Of a stretch of DNA of 64,000 nt, positions 55,415 to 62,860 are shown piece after piece. The stretch covers positions 181,702-245,701 of the forward strand of contig NZ_CAKZHQ010000005.1 of the NCBI RefSeq assembly GCF_936925435.1, read 5' to 3'. The position numbers and the translations under genes are program-made. The notes under the pieces were generated by a model. It saw only the letters and a program-made list of their open reading frames with translations. It ran no database searches and was not told the DNA's origin. The DNA comes from an uncultured Ramlibacter sp. GTDB lineage: Bacteria; Pseudomonadota; Gammaproteobacteria; Burkholderiales; Burkholderiaceae_C. Within the stretch, counting starts at the first letter, position 1, and the number at the start of each line of letters is the position of its first letter.

Positions 55415-55901
55415 TCCCCTGCGCCGCCTCGCGACTGTCCTGCTGCTGGCCTGCCTGGCCGCCTGCGGCCCGGGCACCGGCGGCACCGGGACCGGCCCCA
55501 TCCACATGCCGGGCAGCTTCAGCACCGCCGGCCCCAGCATGGGCATCGCGCCGCCAGGCGCGAGCTGCCTGTCCGATTGCGAACCGGTCCAGCTGCTGCT
55601 GCAGGAGCAGCGGGTCGAGTTGCTGACCGCCTGCCGTCGCTTCTTCTTCAGCGGCGACTGGGTGGTCGATGGCAACGGCCTGGCCGTGCTGCAAGGCACG
55701 CTGGAAACCCGCACGGCGGCCGGCAGCAGCTCCGAGCCTGCGATCCTGCGCTTGCAGTTCAACGGGACGGAGGAGGCCAGCAGCCAGGTCGGCGTGCAGC
55801 TGGGCGGCGAGAGCGCGCCGGCGGCGGCCCCCGTGGTCTTGCAGCGCGATCCGCCCGCCGCCGGCGCCCTGGCACCGGCCTGCGCCGTCACGCCCAGCTA
55901 A
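55383..55901 (+). CDS. Hypothetical lipoprotein coexpressed with the DUF6502-like gene
   Basis: 172 residues if started at ATG 55383 (167 from ATG 55398). Lipobox in LLLACLAACG, then a Gly/Thr-rich spacer. The mature part has cysteines at CLSDCEP and TACRRFF, and a beta-rich domain (GDWVVDGNGLAVLQGTLETR). Starts inside the end of the previous gene (32-nt overlap). No recognised domain; the pairing of a cytosolic DUF6502-like protein and a small lipoprotein may reflect a shared role. Confidence 0.72.
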   Translation: MQQTTMTTLLDPLRRLATVLLLACLAACGPGTGGTGTGPIHMPGSFSTAGPSMGIAPPGASCLSDCEPVQLLLQEQRVELLTACRRFFFSGDWVVDGNGLAVLQGTLETRTAAGSSSEPAILRLQFNGTEEASSQVGVQLGGESAPAAAPVVLQRDPPAAGALAPACAVTPS

Positions 55902-56023
55902 GAAAACGCTAAGTCCCGCATCAATCTGGTTTTCTACAGTGGCTGCATGGACGGCGCGAAACAAGCGCGCTGGCCACAGCGCCCGGACCGGGCGACCCCG
56001 CAACCGCTCGAAAGGAAACCACC

Positions 56024-56395
56024 ATGAACCGCAAGATCGCTTCCGCCCTGCTCATCGCCGCCGCTGCGGCCGCCTCGTTCGGTGCCCGCGCCGACGAAGC
56101 CGACAGCTCCCAGTACGCCGTCCAGTTCCAGGGCAGCAGGAGCCGCGCCGACGTGCAGGCCGAGCTGACCGCGTACAAGCAGGCCGGCGTCAACCCCTGG
56201 TCCATCTCCTACAACCCGCTGCGCAGCTTCAAGAGCACGACCAGCCGCGAGCAGGTGGTGGCCGCCTACATCGCCTCGCGCAATGAGGTCGCCGCCCTCA
56301 ACGGCGAAGACAGCGGTTCGGTGCATCTGGCCCAGGCGCGCGCGCTGCAGCGCAGCGGCACCCAACTGGCCGGCCAGCCGCACAGCGGCCAGTGA
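56024..56395 (+). CDS. DUF4148 secreted protein (copy 2)
   Basis: 123 residues; signal peptide MNRKIASALLIAAAAAASFG and DUF4148 domain EADSSQYAVQFQGSRSRADV, GVNPWSISYNPL, SREQVVAAYIASRNEVAAL. About two-thirds of mature residues match copy 1 at 48758-49105. AAAGGAAACCACC immediately precedes the ATG. A 122-nt gap upstream holds no gene. Probably periplasmic; function unknown. Confidence 0.87.
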   Translation: MNRKIASALLIAAAAAASFGARADEADSSQYAVQFQGSRSRADVQAELTAYKQAGVNPWSISYNPLRSFKSTTSREQVVAAYIASRNEVAALNGEDSGSVHLAQARALQRSGTQLAGQPHSGQ

Positions 56396-56406
56396 CCTGC
56401 GCCCGC

Positions 56407-57780
56407 TCAAGGTTGCTGCGCCACACCCAGTGAGCGCAGCAGCTCGAGGAAGTCAGGCGACTCCCGCAGCACGCTGCGGCCGGCCTCGATCAGACTGGTG
56501 ACTTCGGCATCGCCGACCGAGAAAGCCGTCGGGATGTGCAGCAGGCTGCGGCGCCCCGGGCCTTCGGCGGCGTCGTGCAGGTTGATCTTCACCACATGAA
56601 TCCTGGCGTCCGGCGCGAACACGTCGGCGCCGTCCGCACTGCGCTGGCGCAGGTTCTCGCGCCATTGCCAGGCGGTGTCGGCCAGGAACTCCTGGGTCTC
56701 GCGCGCGGCACGCGCGCCGGCGCTGATCAGCAGCGTATCGGCCACATCCGGGACGCTGGGCACTCTGTCGCTGGCATCGACCTGGGCGCTGGGGTCGCGC
56801 GCGGCGTTGACCATGATCAGCACCAGCCGGTGGATGCTGCCCGGCGCCAGGGCGACCTCGCTGAAGCTCGCGCGCAAACCGCCGGCCACAGCCCGGTCCA
56901 GCAGGCGTCGCACGCCCAGGTTGTCCGCCAGGCCACCGTCGACCAGGTGGATGAAGGGCCGCGCGCGGCCGTCCAGATAGCTGTTCTCCTGCACGCGCAA
57001 CATGCGCGCCCGGTAGTTCCCATGCGTCGCCGGCGCCACCAGCTGCGGCACGATGCCGCGCTCGCGGCAGGTCTCGCTGTGGTTCTTCAGCGTCATCGGG
57101 CTGAGCAGGATGGGCACAGCCGAGGATGCCGCGACCGCGAAGGACAGGGGAACGCTGCCGATGTCCGAGCAGATCAGCTCGAACTGGTCGGCCGTGAACT
57201 CGAAGCCAGTGCCCAGCGACATGTCGGTGGCCGTCACCAGCAGCTGCGGATGGCGCGGCCGGCGCTCGATGTCACCGAAGGTCATGCCCTGGTACAGCGT
57301 GTCCAACTGACGCGCCAGCAACTGGCTGCGGCCGATCCAGGGCGAGCCCAGGTCCCACAGATTGCCTGGCCGCAGCAGCTGCGAGAGCAGACCCTGCTGG
57401 AAGTTCTGGCGCAGGAAGTCGCGCTCGAAATTGTCCAGCCCCTGGCCGCCGAAAGCGGCGAAGTAGGCCGCGATGATGCTGCCGCCGGAGACGCCGCTGA
57501 CCACGTCGACGGCTTCGAGCATGTTGCTGCCGCGCTCGTTGCCGCAGCAGGGCGTGGCGCGCAGCTCCTGCAGCACACCGTAGCCGAAAGCAGCTGCGCG
57601 CGCGCCGCCGCCCGACAGGGTGACGGCGACCAGGGTGCTGGGGTCGCGCGCCGCCACCGCCGCTACGGCGCCCGGCGTCGGTGCATGGTCCAGCGCGGCA
57701 TTGGTCCAGGGCCGCGCCGTGGAGCAGCCCGCCAGCGCCGCCAGCAACAGCAGCCCGAAAACAGCGCGAGCCTGCACCAT
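56407..57780 (-). CDS. Patatin-like phospholipase lipoprotein
   Basis: 457-residue lipid acyl hydrolase. Lipobox LAGC (C19) after a hydrophobic signal; oxyanion hole SGGGARA (residues 56-62); nucleophile S98 in GVSGGS; catalytic aspartate D281 in DGGLADN. The Ser-Asp dyad is therefore complete. As a lipoprotein it should act at the periplasmic side, on membrane phospholipids or lipid-linked substrates. It is the last gene of a minus-strand run, 6 nt from the HAD gene. Confidence 0.9.
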   Translation of the reverse strand: MVQARAVFGLLLLAALAGCSTARPWTNAALDHAPTPGAVAAVAARDPSTLVAVTLSGGGARAAAFGYGVLQELRATPCCGNERGSNMLEAVDVVSGVSGGSIIAAYFAAFGGQGLDNFERDFLRQNFQQGLLSQLLRPGNLWDLGSPWIGRSQLLARQLDTLYQGMTFGDIERRPRHPQLLVTATDMSLGTGFEFTADQFELICSDIGSVPLSFAVAASSAVPILLSPMTLKNHSETCRERGIVPQLVAPATHGNYRARMLRVQENSYLDGRARPFIHLVDGGLADNLGVRRLLDRAVAGGLRASFSEVALAPGSIHRLVLIMVNAARDPSAQVDASDRVPSVPDVADTLLISAGARAARETQEFLADTAWQWRENLRQRSADGADVFAPDARIHVVKINLHDAAEGPGRRSLLHIPTAFSVGDAEVTSLIEAGRSVLRESPDFLELLRSLGVAQQP

Positions 57781-57786
57781 GGCGCG

Positions 57787-58476
57787 TCAGGGGTGGGTGG
57801 GCGCGGCCAGCAGCCCGGGCAGGTCGGCCATGTTGGTGAAGATGCGCGCGGCGCCGGCCTTGCGCAAGGCCTCCGGCGCGTCGTGGCCGGCTTCGGGCGG
57901 GCTGTAGCCGAACACCGTGGCGCCGGCGGCCACGCCGGCGGTCACGCCAGTCACCGTGTCTTCCACCACGGCGCAGCGCGAGGCCGGCACGCCCAGGGCG
58001 GCGGCCGCCGCCAGGTAAACGTCGGGCGCCGGCTTGGAGCGCGGCATCTCGTGGCCGCTGAAGATGCGGCCCTTGAAGTAGGGCATGAGGCCGCACTTGT
58101 CCATCTGCAATTCGACCTTGAAACGGTCGGCACCGGAGGCACAGGCAATGCGGCCGGCAAAGGCCGCGTACAGCTGCGCCGCCGCCTGCACCGCGCCATC
58201 GATGGCCTGCACGCGCTGCACCAGGCCTTCGTTGCGCCGTTCGCGAAAGCGCGCCATCCAGTCTTCGGTGATGCGCTGGCCGGTGCGCGACTCGATCAGC
58301 GCGACCTCGTCCTTGACCGCCTTGCCGACGAAGATGCGCATGCATTCTGCCGGCGTGAGCGTCCAGCCCAGCTCCTCGAGCATGTCGCGCAGCACGCCGT
58401 TGGTGATGGGTTCGCTGTCGACCAGCACGCCGTCGCAGTCGAACAGCACGGCATCGAATTCAGGCAACTTGCTCAT
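57787..58476 (-). CDS. HAD-superfamily phosphatase (phosphoglycolate/beta-phosphoglucomutase type)
   Basis: 229-residue HAD-IA hydrolase: nucleophile motif FDCDGVLVDSEP (D13, acid D15), SGADRFKVELQMD (motif II), KPAPDVYLAAAAALGV (motif III lysine) and VVEDTVTGVTAGVAAGATVF (motif IV). Substrate is a small phosphorylated metabolite, not identifiable from sequence. ATG 58476 overlaps the phosphoesterase stop by 4 nt. Confidence 0.87.
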   Translation of the reverse strand: MSKLPEFDAVLFDCDGVLVDSEPITNGVLRDMLEELGWTLTPAECMRIFVGKAVKDEVALIESRTGQRITEDWMARFRERRNEGLVQRVQAIDGAVQAAAQLYAAFAGRIACASGADRFKVELQMDKCGLMPYFKGRIFSGHEMPRSKPAPDVYLAAAAALGVPASRCAVVEDTVTGVTAGVAAGATVFGYSPPEAGHDAPEALRKAGAARIFTNMADLPGLLAAPTHP

Positions 58477-59321
58477 GGGGAAAGATTTCCATCCTTGATG
58501 GTGAACAGGACCCATTCGGGCCGGATGTTGAATCGCAGGGGCAGGATGCTCACACCCAGGCCGCTGGTCACGTACATGCGGTTGCTACCGCGCTCGACCC
58601 AGCCGTAGGCCCAGGACCGGGGGATTGTGCCCGGCACGATCAGCGCGCCCCAGAACGGCATCTGGACCTGGCCACCATGCGTGTGGCCGGCCACCACAAG
58701 GCCGCGCACCGGCGGCAGCCTGCGGAAGCTAGCGGGATCGTGCATCAGCGCCAGTGCCTGCGCGCCGGCGGGCAGCTTTGCCACGGCCTGGACCGGCAGC
58801 GAATGCACGGTGGAATGGTCGCCGACGCCGACCACCCATAGCGCCGTTCCGCGCAGCGGGGTAGCGTCATTGTCCAGCACGGTAATGCCTTGCCGCCGCA
58901 GCGCCGCCATGAAGGCGGGCCCGCCCTGCCTCCAGTCGTGGTTGCCCAGGACGGCGTACACGCCCAGCGGCGCCTTCAGGCCGCCCAGCACCTGGGCGAT
59001 CTCTTCGTCCGCAGCAGGAAAACCGCTGTCGCGGCCGGCGATGAAGTCGCCCGGCAGCAGGATGGCGTCGGGCCGGGCGGCATTGATCTCATCGACCACC
59101 TGGCGCGCCCGCTCCAGCGTCATCACGCGCAGCAGGCCTTGCCGGCTGATATGCCAGTCGGAGGCCACCGCCACCTTCAGGCCTGGCGGGCCCTGCCAGC
59201 CCGCAATGGAATGGTTCAGCGCCCGCGCGGCGATCCAGCGCGGCTCGATGAGGACCGACCAGATCGCCAGCGACACCAGCGCCAGGGCGAAGGACAACCA
59301 GACACGCTTAGGAAGTTTCAC
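58473..59321 (-). CDS. Membrane-anchored metallophosphoesterase (YaeI/UDP-diacylglucosamine hydrolase-like group)
   Basis: 282 residues from GTG 59321 (MKLPKRVWLSFALALVSLAI), which gives one N-terminal membrane anchor; a 60-codon longer frame overlaps YchJ and is rejected. Metal-binding motifs in order: SDWHISR, LPGDFIAG, LGNHDWRQGG, VAGHTHGGQ. The anchor plus catalytic domain is the layout of YaeI-type phosphodiesterases that act on membrane-associated substrates, likely facing the cytoplasm or periplasm. Overlaps the YchJ-core gene by 14 nt. Confidence 0.86.
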   Translation of the reverse strand: MKLPKRVWLSFALALVSLAIWSVLIEPRWIAARALNHSIAGWQGPPGLKVAVASDWHISRQGLLRVMTLERARQVVDEINAARPDAILLPGDFIAGRDSGFPAADEEIAQVLGGLKAPLGVYAVLGNHDWRQGGPAFMAALRRQGITVLDNDATPLRGTALWVVGVGDHSTVHSLPVQAVAKLPAGAQALALMHDPASFRRLPPVRGLVVAGHTHGGQVQMPFWGALIVPGTIPRSWAYGWVERGSNRMYVTSGLGVSILPLRFNIRPEWVLFTIKDGNLSP

Positions 59322-59622
59322 CGTCCAGATAGTACCAACGGCCTTCTTCCCGCACGAAGCGGCTGCGCTCGTGCAAGCGGCTCGCCTTGCCGCCAGCGCT
59401 GCGGCAGCGGGCGACGAATTCCACTTCGGCGTGGTCGGCATCGACCAGCCGGTGTCCGCGCACCTCCAGCCCCAGCCACTTCGCGCCGGGCTCGAATTCA
59501 ATCGACGGCGGCCGGGTCGAGGCGTGCCAGCTGGCCAGCAGCCAGGCGGCGTCGCCCTCGACGAAGGCCTGGTAGCGCGAGCGCATCAGGGCCTCGGCGT
59601 CCGCCGGCCAGTCGCTCTCCAT
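59308..59622 (-). CDS. YchJ core-domain protein without SEC-C ends
   Basis: 104 residues that correspond to the central YchJ domain: ALMRSRYQAFVEGDAAWLLA, SWHASTRPPS, WLGLEV, ERSRFVREEGRWYYLDGE. E. coli YchJ has zinc-binding SEC-C motifs (CPCGS type) at both ends; neither is present here, and upstream in-frame codons do not supply one. ATG 59622 overlaps the acyl-CoA dehydrogenase stop by one base (TGATG), with GTG 59625 as alternative. Function of the core is not known. Confidence 0.78.
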   Translation of the reverse strand: MESDWPADAEALMRSRYQAFVEGDAAWLLASWHASTRPPSIEFEPGAKWLGLEVRGHRLVDADHAEVEFVARCRSAGGKASRLHERSRFVREEGRWYYLDGETS

Positions 59623-60749
59623 CACAGGGCCCGCTGGATGATGATCTTCTGCACGTCCGAAGTGCCCTCGTAGATCTGGCAGACCCGCACATCGCGGTAG
59701 ATGCGCTCGACCGGGAAGTCGTTGACATAGCCGTAGCCGCCCAGGGTCTGGATGGCGGCGCTGCAGACTTCCTCGGCGATCTCACTGGCGAACAGCTTGG
59801 CCATGGCCGCCTCCTTCAGGCAGGGCAGGCCGGCATCGCGCAGGCTGGCAGCGTGCCAGATCAGCTGGCGCGCGGCCTCCAGCCGCGTCGCGCAGTCGGC
59901 CAGCCGGAAGCCCACGGCCTGGTGGTTGATGATGGCCGTGCCAAAGCTCTGGCGCTCCTTGGCGTAGGCAACGGCCACCTCGTAGGCGCTGCGCGCCATG
60001 CCCACGCTCTGCGCCGCGATGCCGATGCGGCCGCCCTCCAACGCCGACAAGGCGATGCGGTAGCCCTCGCCTTCGGCGCCGATCAGATTGTCGGCCGGCA
60101 CGCGGCAGTTGTCGAAATTGATCTGCGCGGTGTCGCTGGAATGCTGGCCCAGCTTGTCCTCCAGCCGCGCCACCTCATAGCCGGGCGTGTCGGTGGGCAC
60201 CAGGAAGGCGCTCATGCCCTTTTTGCCGGCGCCCTTGTCGGTGACGGCGATGACGATGGCCAGCTGACCGTTCTTGCCGCTGGTGATGAACTGCTTGACG
60301 CCGTTGATGACGTAGCTGTCACCGTCCTTCACTGCCGTGGTCTTGAGCGCCGAGGCATCGCTGCCCACATGCGGCTCGGTCAGGCAGAACACGCCCAGCA
60401 GTTCGCCCTGCGCGAGGCGGGTCAACCACAGCTTTTTCTGCGCCCCGCTGCCATAGCGCATCAGGATGGCGTTGACCGGGCAGTTGGTGACGCTGATGGC
60501 CGTGCTGGTGCCGCCGTCGCCGGCGGCGATCTCCTCCAGCACCACGGCCAGGCTCAGGTAGTCCAGGCCGGCGCCTCCGTCTTCCTCTGGCACGCAGATG
60601 CCGTAGGCACCCAGCGCCGCCAGGCCCTTGTGCGCCTCGTGCGGGAAGGTGTGCTCGCGGTCCCATTGCGCGGCGTTCGGCCACAGCTGCTCCTGCGCGA
60701 AAGCGCGGACCGCGTCGCGCACCATCAGCTGGTCGTCATTGAGCAGCAT
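59622..60749 (-). CDS. Short/medium-chain acyl-CoA dehydrogenase
   Basis: 375-residue FAD enzyme with CLTEPHVGSDASALKTTA, the ITSGKNGQLA active-site strand, and catalytic glutamate E361 in QIYEGTSDVQKIII, placing it with short/butyryl-type dehydrogenases. AAGGGG lies 6 nt before ATG 60749. Further upstream on this strand, beyond an M20 peptidase and an SDR gene, is a thiolase, so fatty-acid or polyhydroxybutyrate-related turnover is likely. Confidence 0.9.
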   Translation of the reverse strand: MLLNDDQLMVRDAVRAFAQEQLWPNAAQWDREHTFPHEAHKGLAALGAYGICVPEEDGGAGLDYLSLAVVLEEIAAGDGGTSTAISVTNCPVNAILMRYGSGAQKKLWLTRLAQGELLGVFCLTEPHVGSDASALKTTAVKDGDSYVINGVKQFITSGKNGQLAIVIAVTDKGAGKKGMSAFLVPTDTPGYEVARLEDKLGQHSSDTAQINFDNCRVPADNLIGAEGEGYRIALSALEGGRIGIAAQSVGMARSAYEVAVAYAKERQSFGTAIINHQAVGFRLADCATRLEAARQLIWHAASLRDAGLPCLKEAAMAKLFASEIAEEVCSAAIQTLGGYGYVNDFPVERIYRDVRVCQIYEGTSDVQKIIIQRAL

Positions 60750-60758
60750 GGAAGCCCC

Positions 60759-62054
60759 TTATTTCCCTTGACCCAGGTCCATCACCATGCGCGAGGCCAG
60801 GTAGAGGCGGCGCGGGATGGCGTCGATCATCACGTACTCGGCCTGGTTGCTGTGGTAGCCGAAGCCGGGCAGGCCCAGGCTCTCGATGGTGGGCTTGCCC
60901 GACAGGGCTGCATAGGCCGAGTCGGTGCCGCCACCGGTGCGATCGATGATGGCCAGCTCGGCGCCGGTTTCCTTGTAGATGGCGACGGCCTTGTCGACCA
61001 GGGCCTTGCCGCCCACGCCGGCATTGAAGGCCGGGCGGCCGCGCGTGATGTTGATCTGCACCTCGGCCTTGGCCAGGCGCTTTTTCTGCGCGCTGTCCTG
61101 CAGCTTCTTCATGGCCAGCTCGAAGTCCTCGTTGCGCGAGTAGCGCACGTCGGCGTTCAACACCGCTTCATCCGGGATGATGTTGGAGACCTGGCCGGAT
61201 TTGGCGACCGTCCAGTTGAAACGCAGACCGCTGTCCTTGTTGTCGATGTCCTGGGTGCGCAGCACCAGGTCGGCCGCTTCGGTCAAGGCGTTGACGCCCA
61301 GCTCCGGCGCGGCGCCGGCATGCGAGGCCAGTCCCTTGATGCGGGCCTCGACATAGGCGATGCCCGAGGTGCCCAGGGTCAGGTTCTCCTTGAGCGCCAT
61401 GGTCGGTTCGAAGGACAGCACGTAGTCGTTCTCGGCCGCCAGCTTCTGGATCAGGTCGCGCGAGCCGAAAGAGCCCTTTTCCTCGTCGGTGTTGAACATC
61501 ACCGTGATCTGGCCGTAGCCCTTGAAGCCGCGCTGCTGCAGCAGCTTGAGCGTGTGCAGGATGACGGCAATGCCGCCCTTGTCGTCGGCTATGCCGGGGC
61601 CGAAGGCGCGGTTGCCGTCGACACGAAAGCCCGCCTTGGCCAGCGTGCCCTTGACGTAGACCGTGTCCATGTGGGCGATCAGCAGCAGCTTCTTGCCGCC
61701 GGTGCCGGCGATGCGGCCAACGATGTTCTCACCGACCACGTCGCCCGCGGCCTTGTGGCGGGTGACGGTGGCGCCCAGGCCCTTGAGTTCGCCTTCGAGC
61801 AGCTGCGCCATGGCCGACAGGCCCTCGGCGTTGCCGGTGCCGGTCTCGATGTTGACCAGTTTCTCCAGCGTGCGGACCACTTGCGTCTGTTCGGCTGTGG
61901 CGGCGGCCAGCAGGGTGGCATCTGCCGCGCGGGCAGGCGCAGCGGCCGTGGCCGGTGCAGCGGTGGCGGCCGGCGGCGTGCTGCCGCAGGCGGCCAGGGT
62001 CAGGGCGGCGGACGCAACGGCTGCCAGGCGGAACAGGGAACGGGACAACAACAT
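60759..62054 (-). CDS. M20-family metallopeptidase (carboxypeptidase G2-like), probable lipoprotein
   Basis: 431 residues from ATG 62054, preceded by GGAG at 9-nt spacing; a TTG seven codons upstream is less likely. Signal region MLLSRSLFRLAAVASAALTL ends in lipobox LAAC, then an Ala/Pro spacer. Metal-site motifs: IAHMDTVY, GPGIADDKGG, FNTDEEKGSFGS, and SHAGAAPELGVNAL (dimerisation-domain His). This is the glutamate carboxypeptidase branch, so it probably hydrolyses N-acyl or peptidyl amino acids in the periplasm. Confidence 0.86.
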   Translation of the reverse strand: MLLSRSLFRLAAVASAALTLAACGSTPPAATAAPATAAAPARAADATLLAAATAEQTQVVRTLEKLVNIETGTGNAEGLSAMAQLLEGELKGLGATVTRHKAAGDVVGENIVGRIAGTGGKKLLLIAHMDTVYVKGTLAKAGFRVDGNRAFGPGIADDKGGIAVILHTLKLLQQRGFKGYGQITVMFNTDEEKGSFGSRDLIQKLAAENDYVLSFEPTMALKENLTLGTSGIAYVEARIKGLASHAGAAPELGVNALTEAADLVLRTQDIDNKDSGLRFNWTVAKSGQVSNIIPDEAVLNADVRYSRNEDFELAMKKLQDSAQKKRLAKAEVQINITRGRPAFNAGVGGKALVDKAVAIYKETGAELAIIDRTGGGTDSAYAALSGKPTIESLGLPGFGYHSNQAEYVMIDAIPRRLYLASRMVMDLGQGK

Positions 62055-62123
62055 CAAAACACTCCGGTACAACAAAGAAAGAAGAAACGAAGAAACGGCG
62101 CTCGCCAGGGCTATGCAAAAAGC

Positions 62124-62792
62124 TCACCAGGCTTTGAAGCGACGGCCGTCGTAGTTGAGGAAGGCGCCCTTGTGGCGCCGCGTCAGGCCGTCCACCGTCT
62201 GGCGCATCGCATAGACGCTGCGGCCCAGTTCCATGGGCGCGTCGGGGCCGCCCATGTCGGTCTTGACCCAGCCCGGGCTGATGGCCACGAAGGTGGCTTG
62301 CGGATAGTCGTTCTGCGCCGCCACCACCGCCATGTTCAGGGCCGCCTTGCTGACGCGGTAGGTCCAGCCCAGGCTGCTGTCGACGCCAGCAATGTGGCCC
62401 ATCTCGCTACTGAGGAAAGCAAACTTGCCCTTGGCGGCCTCGACCAGCGGCGCCACCTGGGGGATGGCCTGCATGGCGCCCAGCACGTTGGTGCGCATCA
62501 GGCGGTCGAACTCCTCCTGCGTGGGCGGCGTGGTGGCGCCGGCCGTGCTGTAGACGCCGGCGACGTAGAAGGCGGTGTCGATCTTCTCGCCCTCGAGCTG
62601 CCAGGCCAGGCCGCTGATGCTGGCGGGGTCGGCGACGTCGATTTTGAGGGCGCGCGCGCCCAGCTTCTCCAGGCGGCGGATGCCGGCGGCGTCGCGCGCG
62701 GTGGCGATGACGCGGTCCCAGACCTCGCGGTACTGGCGCACCAGCTCCAGGCCGATGCCGCGCGACGCGCCGATGACAAGGACAGTGCTCAT
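62124..62792 (-). CDS. Short-chain dehydrogenase/reductase
   Basis: 222 residues. NAD(P)-binding VIGASRGIGLELVRQY, structural NVLGAMQAIP, catalytic YxxxK in YRVSKAALNMAV with an upstream Ser in FLSSEMGHIAG, and the PGWVKTDMGG motif after it. A classical SDR; substrate unknown. It lies 69 nt upstream of the peptidase gene and 68 nt downstream of the thiolase gene on the same strand. Confidence 0.88.
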   Translation of the reverse strand: MSTVLVIGASRGIGLELVRQYREVWDRVIATARDAAGIRRLEKLGARALKIDVADPASISGLAWQLEGEKIDTAFYVAGVYSTAGATTPPTQEEFDRLMRTNVLGAMQAIPQVAPLVEAAKGKFAFLSSEMGHIAGVDSSLGWTYRVSKAALNMAVVAAQNDYPQATFVAISPGWVKTDMGGPDAPMELGRSVYAMRQTVDGLTRRHKGAFLNYDGRRFKAW

Positions 62793-62860
62793 GCGTGGGG
62801 CATTCTAGCTGCCAAATCAGCCCTCAACCCGCGCTGAATAAAGACTTACCGCTCCTGTTT

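Noticed and set aside
58890..62837. 1315-codon open frame on the plus strand
   Set aside because: Antisense to phosphoesterase, YchJ, dehydrogenase, peptidase and SDR genes; composition is that of a shadow frame.
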